A stretch of DNA of 64,000 nt, from the NCBI GenBank assembly GCA_900469955.1, contig UBYX01000027.1, forward strand, positions 1-64,000. Reading direction: 5' to 3'. Shown here piece after piece: positions 28,207 through 37,252 of this stretch; the stretch's first letter is position 1, and each line of letters starts with the position of its first letter. Origin of the DNA: Hyphomicrobiales bacterium. Lineage in GTDB: Bacteria; Pseudomonadota; Alphaproteobacteria; Rhizobiales; Rhizobiaceae. The position numbers were made by a program, and so were the translations under genes. The notes under the pieces were generated by a model. The model made no database searches and was not told the DNA's origin. It worked only from the letters and a program-made list of their open reading frames with translations.

Positions 28207-29136
28207 CTATACCGCCGTCTGCAGTTCAGCCTTCACCTCGGCAAGAACTCGCTCTCCTTCCCCACCCCTGATCCGCGCGATATCGTCCTGGTACTTCAGG
28301 AGCGTGCCCAGCGTGTCGGCAATCGTCTCGGGATCGAGCGCAAGCCGGTCAAGTTCCGTCAACGCCGTCGCCCAGTCGATGGTCTCCGCCACACCTGGAT
28401 TCTTGAACAGATCGCGCGTCCTGAGCTTTTGCACATAGGCGACCACCTGGCGCGACAAGGTTTCGGCGCATTGCGGAACCTTGCGGCGGATGATTTCAAG
28501 CTCCTGCGCCGCGTCCGGGTAATCGACCCAGTGATAGAGACAGCGGCGTTTCAGCGCGTCATGGATCTCGCGGGTTCGATTGGTTGTGATGATGACAATT
28601 GGAGGCTCGGAGGCTTTGATCGTGCCTAGCTCCGGGATCGTGACCTGAAAATCGGAAAGCACTTCCAGAAGGAAGGCTTCAAAAGCTTCGTCGGTTCGGT
28701 CGAGTTCGTCGATCAGGAACACGGGGGCCGGTTGGCCGGGTTGACCAAGGGCCTGCAGCACGGGGCGGCGGATGAGATGGCGTTCCGAGAAGAGATCGGC
28801 CTCCAATCTCTCTCGGCTCTCGATACCGGTCACCTCGGACAGCCGGATATCCAGCATTTGTGCCGGATAGTTCCATTCGTAAACGGCCGAGGAGATATCC
28901 AGGCCTTCGTAACACTGCAGCCGGATCAACGGCCTGCCGAGCGCTGCTGCAAGGGTCTTGGCGATCTCGGTCTTGCCGACGCCGGCCTCGCCTTCCAGGA
29001 AGAGCGGCCGCTTCATCTTGAGCGCCAGGAAGACGACCGTCGCAAGGGACCGACCGGCAAGATAGTCCCCGGCGGCAAGTAGCGCGATCGTCTCGTCAAT
29101 CGAGGCGGGCAATGTGCCTGATGTTCCGTCCGGCAT
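28207..29136 (-). CDS. MoxR-family AAA+ ATPase (CoxD-like)
   Basis: The 309-aa AAA+ protein has Walker A GEAGVGKTEIAKTLA, Walker B VFLIDELDRTDEAFEAFLLEVL, sensor 1 VIITTNRTREIHDALKRRC and an arginine finger. It is the first gene of the MoxR-VWA-XdhC-XdhC-MobA-like cluster. In Oligotropha CoxD unfolds apo-CO dehydrogenase for active-site assembly. No coxMSL structural genes are in this window, so the client enzyme must be elsewhere (xanthine or aldehyde dehydrogenase type possible). Confidence 0.9.
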   Translation of the reverse strand: MPDGTSGTLPASIDETIALLAAGDYLAGRSLATVVFLALKMKRPLFLEGEAGVGKTEIAKTLAAALGRPLIRLQCYEGLDISSAVYEWNYPAQMLDIRLSEVTGIESRERLEADLFSERHLIRRPVLQALGQPGQPAPVFLIDELDRTDEAFEAFLLEVLSDFQVTIPELGTIKASEPPIVIITTNRTREIHDALKRRCLYHWVDYPDAAQELEIIRRKVPQCAETLSRQVVAYVQKLRTRDLFKNPGVAETIDWATALTELDRLALDPETIADTLGTLLKYQDDIARIRGGEGERVLAEVKAELQTAV

Positions 29137-29160
29137 GACTATACCCTTTCAAACAGCGTT

Positions 29161-29688
29161 CTAAAGTGTTCGAAAGCCGCGGTCCAGATAGATGAGCGAG
29201 GACGCTTCCGGGCCGAAATGGATCGCTTTCACCTCACCGAACATAACAAAATGTGTGCTTGCCTGCTTGATCTCAGTGACCCGGCAATCGAACGAAACGA
29301 TTGCATCGGTCAGGACCGGTGCGCCCGTGAAAAGGGTCTTCCAGCTTCCCAGCGAGAACCGCTCATCGGCGGGCACGCCGCTCAACCCGGCAAAGGCCGT
29401 GGCCAGCCCCTGATGGTGAACCGCCAGCGAATTCAGTGCGAATATGCCGCTCTCGCCGAAGATCGCATTATTCGCATTGCTGCTGTTCAGACATACCAGC
29501 AGGCTCGGCGGATTGTCCGAGACCGAACAGGCGGCGGTCACGGTCACTCCGCGCCGGACCCCGTTGAATTCGGTGGTGACCACCTGAACGTGGCCGGCAT
29601 ACCGGGCCATACCGTTGCGATAAAGGACGGGATCGAGAAAAGGCTGGTCCGTCAAAGGCAGGTCCGTCAAAGGTATCTCCAGGGCCAC
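29161..29688 (-). CDS. Flavin reductase family protein (RutF/HpaC-like)
   Basis: The 175-aa FMN-binding split-barrel protein has the family core GVTVTAACSVSDNPPSLLVCLN, FALNSLAVHHQGLA and HFVMFGEVKAIHFG. It reduces FMN with NAD(P)H for a monooxygenase. The start is a GTG at 29688. The N-terminal codons contain a 15-base tandem repeat (29646-29675) that duplicates LTDLP/LTDQP. It lies 25 bases upstream of coxD-like on the same strand, so it may be co-transcribed with the cluster. Confidence 0.87.
   Translation of the reverse strand: MALEIPLTDLPLTDQPFLDPVLYRNGMARYAGHVQVVTTEFNGVRRGVTVTAACSVSDNPPSLLVCLNSSNANNAIFGESGIFALNSLAVHHQGLATAFAGLSGVPADERFSLGSWKTLFTGAPVLTDAIVSFDCRVTEIKQASTHFVMFGEVKAIHFGPEASSLIYLDRGFRTL
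29646..29675. repeat. 15-bp in-frame tandem duplication
   Basis: GGTCCGTCAAAGGCA (29646-29660) is followed by GGTCCGTCAAAGGTA, a 14/15 match, inside the N-terminal codons of the flavin reductase gene. It duplicates five residues. Confidence 0.85.
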
Positions 29689-29832
29689 GTCCCTTCATCA
29701 CTCCTCGATATGGTAACAAAAACACTTGATGTCCACGGGAGCTGCGGGTTTTTACATCCTATAGCCGATTCTCTTTGACGGCTGCGACGAGAAAGCTAAA
29801 TGTGGCCCCAAGGGCAAGATCCAAGGAAAAGC

Positions 29833-30906
29833 ATGACAGCACGACGTTTTATTATCGCCGGAGTGCTAGCTTCGTTTCTGGGATGCGGATCGGCATCGGC
29901 TGCGGTGATCGGCGTCGTCGCGCCGCGTTCCGGCCCCTATGCCTCCCTTGGAAATCAGATTTTTCAAGGCGCGCGCGTGGCGGCCGAAGCCACGGGCGAC
30001 ACGATCATCGAGATCGATGAGAGCTGTGAGGAAAGCGGCGGCCTCAAGGTTGCCCGCAGTCTCGCCGAGGCCAAGGCGGTAGCAGCGATAGGCTTCCTTT
30101 GCGTCGAGACGCTCACCACTGCCCTGCCTCAACTGAAGGCCGCCCGGATTCCGGCTGTCAGCATTTCCGTGCGTTCCAAGATTCTGATGGAGGACACGCT
30201 GCGCAATGGCTGGCCTTTCTTCCGGGTGGCACCGGTCGAAGGCGACGAAGCGGAAAAGCTCTCGGAAATCATCCTCGATCTGTGGAAGGCAGAGCCGATC
30301 GCATTTGTCGAAGACGGCACGATTTACGGACGCGAGCTTGCGGGTGCCATCCGCCAGAAGCTCGAACCTGCCGGCATGACTCCGGTCTTTTCCGACACGT
30401 TCCGACCAGGCCAGGAGCAGCAGGTGGCGCTGGTGCGTCGTGTCGCCAAGGCGGGAGCAACCCACGTCTTCGTCGGCGGCGACCGCAACGATGCAGCGAT
30501 TATCGCCCGCGATGCAGCGTCGGAGAATCTTCAGCTGATCCTTATGGGCGGCGATGCACTGAGAGCGGCAAACCGCCCGGTGCCCCTCCGCGAGGGCGTT
30601 CTTGCGGTCGCCCTTCCCGACTACGCCGCGCTACCTTCAGCCGCTGCCGCCGTTGCGGCACTCCGGGAGAGGAACATCGATCCGGACGGATACATGCTGC
30701 CGTCTTATGCAGCCGTGGAGCTTGTTCACCAGGCGGTTTCCAAGTCTGGAAACCGGTCCGTGGTTGAGGCTGTCGGCAATGGCTCGTTCAATACCGCGAT
30801 CGGTCCGATCGCCTTCGACAAGGGGCATGAACTTACCGAAAACCCGTTCCGCCTGCTCGAATGGCGGGGGACATCTTTCGTTCTGGCCCATCCTGCGACC
30901 GAGTAG
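29833..30906 (+). CDS. ABC-type branched-chain amino-acid-like substrate-binding protein
   Basis: The 357-aa periplasmic protein of the LivJ (Peripla_BP_6) fold has a signal peptide of about 23 residues (ending SASA). Family features are IGVVAPRSGPYASLGNQIFQGARVAAEA at the ligand pocket, VSISVRSK and PSYAAVELVHQAV. The start at 29833 follows AAGGAA; an in-frame ATG 11 codons earlier lacks it. No permease or ATPase genes adjoin, so it is an orphan binding protein. FLGC near the cleavage site is only a poor lipobox. Confidence 0.85.
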   Translation: MTARRFIIAGVLASFLGCGSASAAVIGVVAPRSGPYASLGNQIFQGARVAAEATGDTIIEIDESCEESGGLKVARSLAEAKAVAAIGFLCVETLTTALPQLKAARIPAVSISVRSKILMEDTLRNGWPFFRVAPVEGDEAEKLSEIILDLWKAEPIAFVEDGTIYGRELAGAIRQKLEPAGMTPVFSDTFRPGQEQQVALVRRVAKAGATHVFVGGDRNDAAIIARDAASENLQLILMGGDALRAANRPVPLREGVLAVALPDYAALPSAAAAVAALRERNIDPDGYMLPSYAAVELVHQAVSKSGNRSVVEAVGNGSFNTAIGPIAFDKGHELTENPFRLLEWRGTSFVLAHPATE

Positions 30907-30965
30907 CGATTGTTCCACCATTCGCGTGGTGCTAAGGGTCGCAGAAAACTGGAGACCTCCGCCTG

Positions 30966-31643
30966 ATGACCCTGCCGATCCGCATTGCGCCATCCATTCT
31001 CGCCGCCGATTTCTCAAAGCTCGGGCAGGAGGTGCGCGATGCCGTCGAAGCAGGGGCGGATTGGGTGCATCTCGATGTCATGGACGGGCATTTCGTGCCG
31101 AACATCTCGTTCGGGCCCGACGTGATCAAATCGCTGCGGCCCTACACCTCCGCATTCTTTGACTGCCACCTGATGATCTCCCCGGCCGATCCTTACCTCG
31201 AGGCCTTTGCCAAGGCAGGTTGCGACGGCATCACCGTGCATGCCGAAGCAGGCGCCCACTTGCACCGTTCGCTGCAGACGATCCGCGCTCTCGGCAAGAA
31301 GGTGGGCGTCACTCTCAACCCTGCAACACCGCTTGCAGCGATAGAAAATGTGCTCGATGACGTCGATTTGATCCTGATCATGAGCGTCAACCCTGGCTTC
31401 GGCGGCCAAAAATTCATCCCGGCAATGGCGGACAAGATTCGCGCCGCCAAGGCCTTGATCGGTGACAGGCCGATCGAGCTCGAAGTTGACGGCGGCATTA
31501 CGGCCGACACCATTGGCGCCGCGACGGCAGCAGGCGCCAATGTCTTCGTTGCCGGCTCGGCAGTTTACAAAGGCGACGGAATCGCGGCCTATCGGGAGAA
31601 TATTGCGCAGCTCAAGGCTGCCGCGGAGAGTGGACGCAAATGA
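30966..31643 (+). CDS. rpe: Ribulose-phosphate 3-epimerase
   Basis: The 225-aa TIM-barrel enzyme interconverts ribulose 5-phosphate and xylulose 5-phosphate. It has the family start IRIAPSILAADFSKLG, metal ligands in WVHLDVMDGHFVPN and CHLMI, and phosphate loop VNPGFGGQKFI and GSAVY. Its stop overlaps the ATG of the next gene (ATGA), implying coupling. GGAG lies 11 bases upstream. Confidence 0.96.
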   Translation: MTLPIRIAPSILAADFSKLGQEVRDAVEAGADWVHLDVMDGHFVPNISFGPDVIKSLRPYTSAFFDCHLMISPADPYLEAFAKAGCDGITVHAEAGAHLHRSLQTIRALGKKVGVTLNPATPLAAIENVLDDVDLILIMSVNPGFGGQKFIPAMADKIRAAKALIGDRPIELEVDGGITADTIGAATAAGANVFVAGSAVYKGDGIAAYRENIAQLKAAAESGRK

Positions 31644-32377
31644 TGTCTAGCTTGCGGTATTCGGTATTGGCATGTGCTGCAATGCTCTTCGCAGATACAG
31701 CATCTGCAGCCGATATCGCCAGCATTCAGCCGATCGGCTTCTCTGCGGATGGTCAGACATTTGCGTATGAAGAATACGGCATCCAGGATGGATCCGGTTT
31801 TCCTTATGCGAATATCTATGTTCTCGACCTCGCAAACGATACCTTTCTTCCTGGAACACCGTTTCGAGTGCGCCTGGAGCAGGACGACGCGACAATCGCA
31901 AAGGCTCGCTGGCGTGTCCACAACGACGCCGGAACGGTGATCGAGAGTTACGAACTTGCCAACCACCCTGGAGAACTTGTTGCTTTCAACCCTGTCACGG
32001 AGGTTGACGCAGACCCGCACCGGCTGCGCTATTTGAGCGTCGCGGCGCTCCCGGCGGTCGGCAAGCAGAATACATTGGTGCTGGAGGAACTCCCACAGCC
32101 TTTGGACCCACGTTGCGAGGGTCTCATAACCCGGACCGTTGCTTTCCGCCTACGTTTTACCGAACGCAATGGGACGCCGGTTAACGAAACCATGCATGAG
32201 GATCAGCATATTCCTGTTTCCCGTAACTGCGTGAGCGGCTATCGGTTGGGTGGGATCGTTAGTGGATCTGCAGGGAGAAGCGCTCCGGTGGAAGTCGCTC
32301 TGGTCATGGTTTTGAGTGCCGGCTTCGAAGGGCAGGACGGTCGCTGGATCGCTGTCCCCCTGAATACGCCTCGCTGA
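31640..32377 (+). CDS. DUF2259 putative secreted protein
   Basis: The 245-aa protein has an N-terminal signal peptide (cleavage near TASAA) and the DUF2259 core GFSADGQTFAYEEYGIQDGSGFPYANIYVLDL. The family is a predicted secreted, beta-propeller-like domain with no known role. It overlaps rpe by 4 bases. The C-terminal region (GGIVSGSAGRSAPVEVALVMVL) is conserved in rhizobia. It is followed by purB with its own promoter. Confidence 0.8.
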   Translation: MMSSLRYSVLACAAMLFADTASAADIASIQPIGFSADGQTFAYEEYGIQDGSGFPYANIYVLDLANDTFLPGTPFRVRLEQDDATIAKARWRVHNDAGTVIESYELANHPGELVAFNPVTEVDADPHRLRYLSVAALPAVGKQNTLVLEELPQPLDPRCEGLITRTVAFRLRFTERNGTPVNETMHEDQHIPVSRNCVSGYRLGGIVSGSAGRSAPVEVALVMVLSAGFEGQDGRWIAVPLNTPR

Positions 32378-32400
32378 TCCACCAGTCACTGGCTGGAAAA

Positions 32401-32429
32401 CTTGAGCTTGCGCGCGCTTCTTGCTACAG
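32401..32429 (+). promoter_or_regulatory. Sigma-70 promoter candidate of purB
   Basis: CTTGAG (32401-32406), 17 bases, CTACAG (32424-32429); one mismatch at the -35 and two at the -10 from CTTGAC-N17-CTATAT. It lies about 35 bases before the purB ATG. Confidence 0.55.
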
Positions 32430-32463
32430 CGGCGCCAATATTCTTTTAGGAAACCGAAAGCCC

Positions 32464-33765
32464 ATGATCCCCCGTTATTCGCGGCCCGAAATGGTCGCCA
32501 TCTGGTCGCCCGAAACCAAGTATCGCATCTGGTTCGAAATCGAAGCGCATGCTTGCGATGCTCTGGCCGCAATCGGCGTGATCCCCAAGTCGGCGGCAGA
32601 GACCATTTGGGAAAAAGGCGGCAAAGCGGAATTCAGCGTCGCTCGCATCGATGAGATCGAGGCGGTCACCAAACATGACGTCATCGCCTTTCTGACGCAT
32701 CTTGCGGAGTTCGTGGGGCCGGACAGCCGTTTCGTGCACCAGGGCATGACCTCGTCCGATGTCCTCGACACCTGCTTCAACGTGCAACTCGTCCGGGCGA
32801 CCGATCTGCTGCTCGCGGATATCGACAAGCTGCTCGAGGCGTTGAAACGCCGCGCATTCGAGCACAAGGACACGGTCACCATCGGTCGCAGTCACGGCAT
32901 TCACGCAGAGCCCACGACCTTCGGCGTCAAGCTCGCTCAGGCTTATGCCGAATTCGACCGGAACAAGACCCGCCTCCTCGAAGCGCGCGACGAGATCGCC
33001 ACCTGCGCGATCTCCGGAGCGGTCGGTACCTTTGCCAATATCGATCCACGGGTCGAGGAGCATGTCGCGGCGGCAATGGGCCTGAAGCCGGAACCGGTTT
33101 CGACGCAGGTTATTCCGCGTGACCGGCACGCCATGTATTTCGCCATCCTCGGGGTTATCGCCTCGTCGATCGAACGCCTGGCGATCGAGATCCGCCACCT
33201 GCAGCGCACCGAAGTGTTGGAAGCCGAGGAATATTTCTCGCCGGGCCAGAAGGGCTCCTCGGCCATGCCGCACAAGCGCAATCCCGTCCTGACGGAAAAT
33301 CTGACGGGTCTCGCCCGTATGGTGCGCTCCTACGCGCTGCCGGCCATGGAAAACGTGGCGCTCTGGCACGAGCGCGACATTTCCCACTCGTCCGTCGAGC
33401 GCATGATCGGCCCAGACGCGACTGTTACGCTCGATTTCGCACTGGCGCGCATGACCAGCGTCATCGACAAATTGCTAGTCTATCCTGACAACATGATGAA
33501 GAATATGAACAAGTTCCGCGGACTTGTTCATTCTCAGCGGGTGCTGCTTGCCCTTACGCAAGCTGGCGTTTCACGCGAGGATGCCTATCGCCTCGTGCAG
33601 CGCAACGCCATGAAGGTTTGGGAAGAGGGCAAGGACTTTCTCGAAGAGTTGCTCAGCGACCAAGAGGTTCGCGCAGCGCTTAGCGAGGATGATATCCGCG
33701 AAAAATTCGACCTCGGTTATCACACTAAGCACGTGGATACGATCTTCAACCGTGTCTTTGGCTGA
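32464..33765 (+). CDS. purB: Adenylosuccinate lyase
   Basis: The 433-aa lyase acts twice in purine synthesis (SAICAR to AICAR; adenylosuccinate to AMP). It has the fumarase-superfamily signature GSSAMPHKRNPV (about 260), HGMTSSDVLDTC and TIGRSHGIHAEPTTFG carrying the catalytic His. The length and start MIPRYSRPEMVAIWSPETKY are standard. It is followed by a strong bidirectional terminator. Confidence 0.97.
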   Translation: MIPRYSRPEMVAIWSPETKYRIWFEIEAHACDALAAIGVIPKSAAETIWEKGGKAEFSVARIDEIEAVTKHDVIAFLTHLAEFVGPDSRFVHQGMTSSDVLDTCFNVQLVRATDLLLADIDKLLEALKRRAFEHKDTVTIGRSHGIHAEPTTFGVKLAQAYAEFDRNKTRLLEARDEIATCAISGAVGTFANIDPRVEEHVAAAMGLKPEPVSTQVIPRDRHAMYFAILGVIASSIERLAIEIRHLQRTEVLEAEEYFSPGQKGSSAMPHKRNPVLTENLTGLARMVRSYALPAMENVALWHERDISHSSVERMIGPDATVTLDFALARMTSVIDKLLVYPDNMMKNMNKFRGLVHSQRVLLALTQAGVSREDAYRLVQRNAMKVWEEGKDFLEELLSDQEVRAALSEDDIREKFDLGYHTKHVDTIFNRVFG

Positions 33766-33787
33766 TAGCTAGGCCGCTTTCAAAAAA

Positions 33788-33820
33788 GCCCTGGCCGCAG
33801 ATCTGCGGCCAGGGCCTTTT
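33788..33820. terminator. Bidirectional intrinsic terminator after purB
   Basis: A 13-bp stem GCCCTGGCCGCAG/CTGCGGCCAGGGC (33788-33800 and 33803-33815) with a 2-base loop is flanked by A6 before and T6 after, so it works in both directions, ending purB and the convergent DUF2189 gene. Confidence 0.93.
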
Positions 33821-33821
33821 T

Positions 33822-34637
33822 TCATCTTTCCGCCGGGATCGTAGAAGGTACCACGAGCTTGCGATAGAGATGCCAGGTCGAATGACCGAGGATCGGCATG
33901 ATCACGGCCAGCCCGGCGAAGATCGGGATCGTCCCGATCACCAGCAAAGCAGCGACGATCAGCCCCCACAGGGCAACCGGTACCGGGTTGGCAATCGTCG
34001 CCCGCACGCTCGTGTCGATCGCGGCAGCCGCCCCGACGTCCCGGTCAAGCATCAGTGGAAAAGCGACCACCGTCGTCGCCAGAACCACCACTGCGAAAAG
34101 GAAGCCGGTCAGGTTTCCCCACAATATCAGCGCCATGCCTTGAGGAGTCGTCATGACCTCGTTGAGGAAGGCCGAGATCGAGGTTGGCGGCACATCGCCG
34201 AAATAAGCGGAATAGATCGACTGTGCGACCAGAAGCCAGGATATGAAAAGCACGAACAGGAAAAAGCCGACTGCCAGGATGGAGGGCAGCGCCGGCGAGC
34301 GCAATACGCTAAAGGCATGCTGCCACGAGCTGTCTTCGCCAGCTTCGCGTCGGCGGCTGATTTCGTAGAGGCCGAGCGCCGCCAGCGGTCCGAGCAAGGC
34401 AAAACCCGACATTAGCGGGAAAAGCAGCGGCAGCAGATTGGCACCGGTGCTCCAAGCCATCAGAAACACGCCGGCGAGTGGATAGATCAGACATAAGAAC
34501 ACGTAGTGTGAAGGCTTTTCGCGAAAATCGCTCCAGCCCATTCTGAGCGCGTCGGCGATGTCGGCAACGCCGATCTTTCGGATTGCCGGGCGCGCAAAAC
34601 CGCTGTCTGCTCCGGCCATGATGTGAAATGCCGTCAT
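33822..34637 (-). CDS. DUF2189 integral membrane protein
   Basis: The 271-aa membrane protein has about six hydrophobic helices and the DUF2189 start IRKIGVADIADALRMGWSDFREKPSHYVFLCLIYPLAGV. GGAGGAGA lies 5 bases upstream of the ATG at 34637. The family is common in alphaproteobacteria, with no assigned function. Confidence 0.85.
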   Translation of the reverse strand: MTAFHIMAGADSGFARPAIRKIGVADIADALRMGWSDFREKPSHYVFLCLIYPLAGVFLMAWSTGANLLPLLFPLMSGFALLGPLAALGLYEISRRREAGEDSSWQHAFSVLRSPALPSILAVGFFLFVLFISWLLVAQSIYSAYFGDVPPTSISAFLNEVMTTPQGMALILWGNLTGFLFAVVVLATTVVAFPLMLDRDVGAAAAIDTSVRATIANPVPVALWGLIVAALLVIGTIPIFAGLAVIMPILGHSTWHLYRKLVVPSTIPAER

Positions 34638-34896
34638 AGAGATCTCCTCCTCAGCCTAGCTATCCGCGCGCTGCACATCTTGAGCCAAGAGGGACCGCAG
34701 CGGCAATTTCTCACGTGTGAGCCCGCAAGGGAAACGGGATCAGAGTGCACCAGTCCGATCGGCGAGCGACATACGTTCGGCCAAGAAGAGCCGACACGCT
34801 TCGCAAGGTAACCGGCACCGATATCCTAGCAAATTTTTCAACGCATGTCCCCTCTCACCTTGACTTCGACCATTTTGCTACTCAAATCGCCTCCTC

Positions 34897-35463
34897 ATGA
34901 AAGCGTCTGAAGCCGATATCCTTATCATTCCGGGCTATACCAATTCCGGTCCCCACCACTGGCAGAGCCGTTGGGAGGCCAAGCTCAAGACAGCCCGACG
35001 CGTTGAACAGGCGGAATGGTCGAAGCCCGTGCGGGACGATTGGGTTGCTCGCGTCGCCGAAGAGGTCAACGCCTCCAGCCGTCCCGTGGTGCTGGTGGCC
35101 CATTCGCTCGGGATCCCATCTGTGATCCACGCGATTCCGTATTTCAGAAAAACGATCGCAGGCGCTTTCTTCGTGGCGCCGCCTGAAGTCGACAATCCCA
35201 CGATACGCCCCAAACATCTGATGACATTTGGTCCCTATCCGCGCGATCCCCTGCCCTTTCCGTCCTTGACGGTCGCCAGCCGCAATGATCCCTTCGGCTC
35301 ATTCGAACATGCCGACGATATTGCTTCCGCGTGGGGTTCGTTGCTCGTTGATGCGGGCTATGCCGGGCATATCAACGCGGAGTCCGGCCACGGACCGTGG
35401 CCGGAAGGAACGATGGTATTCGCCCAGTTCCTGAGCCGTTTGAGGCCCCTGGAGACGAATTGA
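34897..35463 (+). CDS. RBBP9/YdeN-type alpha/beta hydrolase
   Basis: The 188-aa compact serine hydrolase begins with IIPGYTNSGPHHWQSRWEAKL. The nucleophile is in LVAHSLGIPS (Ser about 70), and the catalytic His in SGHGPWPEG. These are characteristic of the RBBP9/YdeN family, whose substrate is unknown. No Shine-Dalgarno is seen. A CTTGAC hexamer at 34859-34864 lies 32 bases upstream without a clear -10. Confidence 0.85.
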   Translation: MKASEADILIIPGYTNSGPHHWQSRWEAKLKTARRVEQAEWSKPVRDDWVARVAEEVNASSRPVVLVAHSLGIPSVIHAIPYFRKTIAGAFFVAPPEVDNPTIRPKHLMTFGPYPRDPLPFPSLTVASRNDPFGSFEHADDIASAWGSLLVDAGYAGHINAESGHGPWPEGTMVFAQFLSRLRPLETN

Positions 35464-35582
35464 CCGACGCCCCGGAATGTCGGAGTGCGGCAAGGATACC
35501 TGGCAGCTGAGATTTCAGCCCATATCGCCAAGAAGCCGCACCGGGTCGGCGCGGCTTGTCTCCAGCTGAGGAAATGAGACTT

Positions 35583-35897
35583 TTACTGCTCTTCGATCTG
35601 CTTTACGGCGTCAGCGAGCAGATCGATCATTTTCACACGAATATCCTGGTCCGAGACGGAGATGCCCGCCGCGTCGAAATCACCCCGCAGCTTGCGGAAG
35701 ACATCCTCGTCGCCGGCCTCTTCGAAATCGGCAACGACCACTTCCTTCGCGTAGGCTTCTGCGTCAGCTTTGCCGAGCAGACCGGCAGCCCACAGACCGA
35801 CGAGCTTGTTGCGGCGTGCGAGCGCCTTGAACTTCAGCTCCTGATCGTGGGCGAACTTGTTTTCGAAGGCTTTTTCGCGATCGCTGATGCCGCTCAT
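35583..35897 (-). CDS. F1-ATPase zeta inhibitor subunit (DUF1476)
   Basis: The 104-aa helical protein MSGISDREKAFENKFAHDQEL, then FKALARRNKLVGLWAAGLLG, is the DUF1476 family. In Paracoccus it is the zeta subunit that blocks F1-ATPase hydrolysis through its N-terminal segment. In some alphaproteobacteria including rhizobia the inhibitory activity has been reported to be weak, so the in vivo role here is open. It lies divergent from purC across a 570-base gap. Confidence 0.9.
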   Translation of the reverse strand: MSGISDREKAFENKFAHDQELKFKALARRNKLVGLWAAGLLGKADAEAYAKEVVVADFEEAGDEDVFRKLRGDFDAAGISVSDQDIRVKMIDLLADAVKQIEEQ

Positions 35898-36470
35898 TTC
35901 GGGTCTCCCAAGCTGGACTTTTGCCCCGCCCCCTTAATCAAAAGAGCAGCAAAGCGCAATTGGTCGATATCGATTCAGGTTCGTTGCAACGTGAAAATCC
36001 CGATGCAAAATTGACAGAAACAAGTTTCTCCCTGTGCGAGAAGCCTGTGGCCACAGGTGGCCCACAAGAATGCCCTTCGGCCCGCGCCGAAATCATGACG
36101 CAATTTGGTGGCTATGTCCTGTCGAACTTTATGGTCGAGGGTCGAAAGAGTCGAGTATAAGCCGCCATACCGCCAGGTCCGTCAGGCGACACCCGACAAA
36201 GACCCAAACGGAGCGAGAAGAGCGCGCATCATGCGCTGCTTTTCTTGTCTATCGCCACCTTTGTGCGCCGCACTCGCGATGACTGAAGTGCAAGCTTCAG
36301 GAATCCCTGTACACTGATCGGTAGATGATTCCCGATAGCGCTTTGCGCAACACCATCGCCCCATAAAGCTTTTGGAGGCCTGCATTGTGAAACGCATTCT
36401 TTTCCGATAAGGGACCGCTCAAACATCATCCACGCGCCCGCGAGCGGCGCCAACAACGAGACAAGAAACT
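35898..36470. other. 573-base gap upstream of purC
   Basis: No convincing gene is visible on either strand. It holds a TTGACA hexamer at 36012-36017 without a clear -10, a weak hairpin followed by T-rich bases (36221-36246), a CTGAAG/CTTCAG inverted repeat near 36282-36300 and, close to purC, a 7-codon ORF with a strong Shine-Dalgarno. An unannotated small RNA is possible. Confidence 0.5.
36387..36410 (+). CDS. Putative 7-codon leader ORF upstream of purC
   Basis: GGAGG (36374-36378) is followed at 8 bases by GTG and the codons for MKRILFR, then TAA at 36408-36410. It lies 60 bases upstream of purC. Such a short ORF with ideal ribosome-binding spacing could be a leader peptide, or the remnant of a longer gene. 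Confidence 0.25.
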   Translation: MKRILFR

Positions 36471-37235
36471 ATGAACCGTCGCCGCCGTATCTACGAAGGC
36501 AAGGCCAAGATCCTGTATGAAGGCCCTGAGCCGGGCACGCTGATCCAGTTTTTCAAGGACGATGCCACCGCCTTCAACAAGAAGAAACATGACGTCATCG
36601 ACGGCAAGGGCGTACTCAACAACCGTATCTCCGAGTACATCTTCACCCATCTGAACAAGATCGGTATTCCGACGCATTTCATCCGCCGGCTGAACATGCG
36701 CGAGCAACTGATCAAGGAAGTGGAGATAATTCCCCTCGAGATCGTCGTGCGTAATGTTGCCGCCGGATCGCTTTCGAGCAGGCTCGGTATCGAAGAGGGC
36801 ACCGTCCTGCCCCGCTCGATCATCGAATTCTACTACAAGTCCGATGCGCTCGCCGATCCGATGGTCTCCGAGGAACATATCACCGCATTTGGCTGGGCGA
36901 ACCCCGCCGAACTGGACGATATCATGGCGCTCGCAATTCGTGTCAACGACTTCCTCTCCGGTCTGTTCCTAGGCGTCGGGATCCAGCTCGTTGACTTCAA
37001 GATCGAATGCGGCCGCCTCTTCGAGGGCGACATGATGCGCATCATCCTCGCCGATGAAATCTCCCCGGACAGCTGCCGCCTCTGGGATATCGAGACCAGG
37101 GAGAAGATGGACAAGGATCGTTTCCGCCGCGATATGGGCGGTCTTTTGGAAGCCTATTCGGAAGTAGCGCGCCGTCTCGGCATCATCAACGAAAACGAGC
37201 CGATCCGGGGTACGGGTCCGGTTCTGGTCAAGTAA
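36471..37235 (+). CDS. purC: SAICAR synthetase
   Basis: The 254-aa enzyme couples CAIR and aspartate with ATP hydrolysis in purine synthesis. It has the family start RRRIYEGKAKILYEGPEPGTLIQFFKDDATAFN, the conserved EVVVR-like IPLEIVVRNVAAGS and DEISPDSCRLWD. It is followed by purS after 17 bases and then purQ, forming the usual alphaproteobacterial purCSQ arrangement. Confidence 0.97.
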   Translation: MNRRRRIYEGKAKILYEGPEPGTLIQFFKDDATAFNKKKHDVIDGKGVLNNRISEYIFTHLNKIGIPTHFIRRLNMREQLIKEVEIIPLEIVVRNVAAGSLSSRLGIEEGTVLPRSIIEFYYKSDALADPMVSEEHITAFGWANPAELDDIMALAIRVNDFLSGLFLGVGIQLVDFKIECGRLFEGDMMRIILADEISPDSCRLWDIETREKMDKDRFRRDMGGLLEAYSEVARRLGIINENEPIRGTGPVLVK

Positions 37236-37252
37236 ATTCGGGGGTTGGATCA

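Noticed and set aside
34859..34887. CTTGAC hexamer upstream of the RBBP9-like gene, considered as a promoter
   Set aside because: No -10 matching CTATAT at 16-18 bases; the spacing would make the mRNA almost leaderless.
36221..36246. Hairpin AGCGCG-catca-TGCGCT followed by T-rich bases upstream of purC, considered as an sRNA terminator
   Set aside because: The stem is only six pairs with one G-T, and no promoter-like pair or upstream structure is evident.
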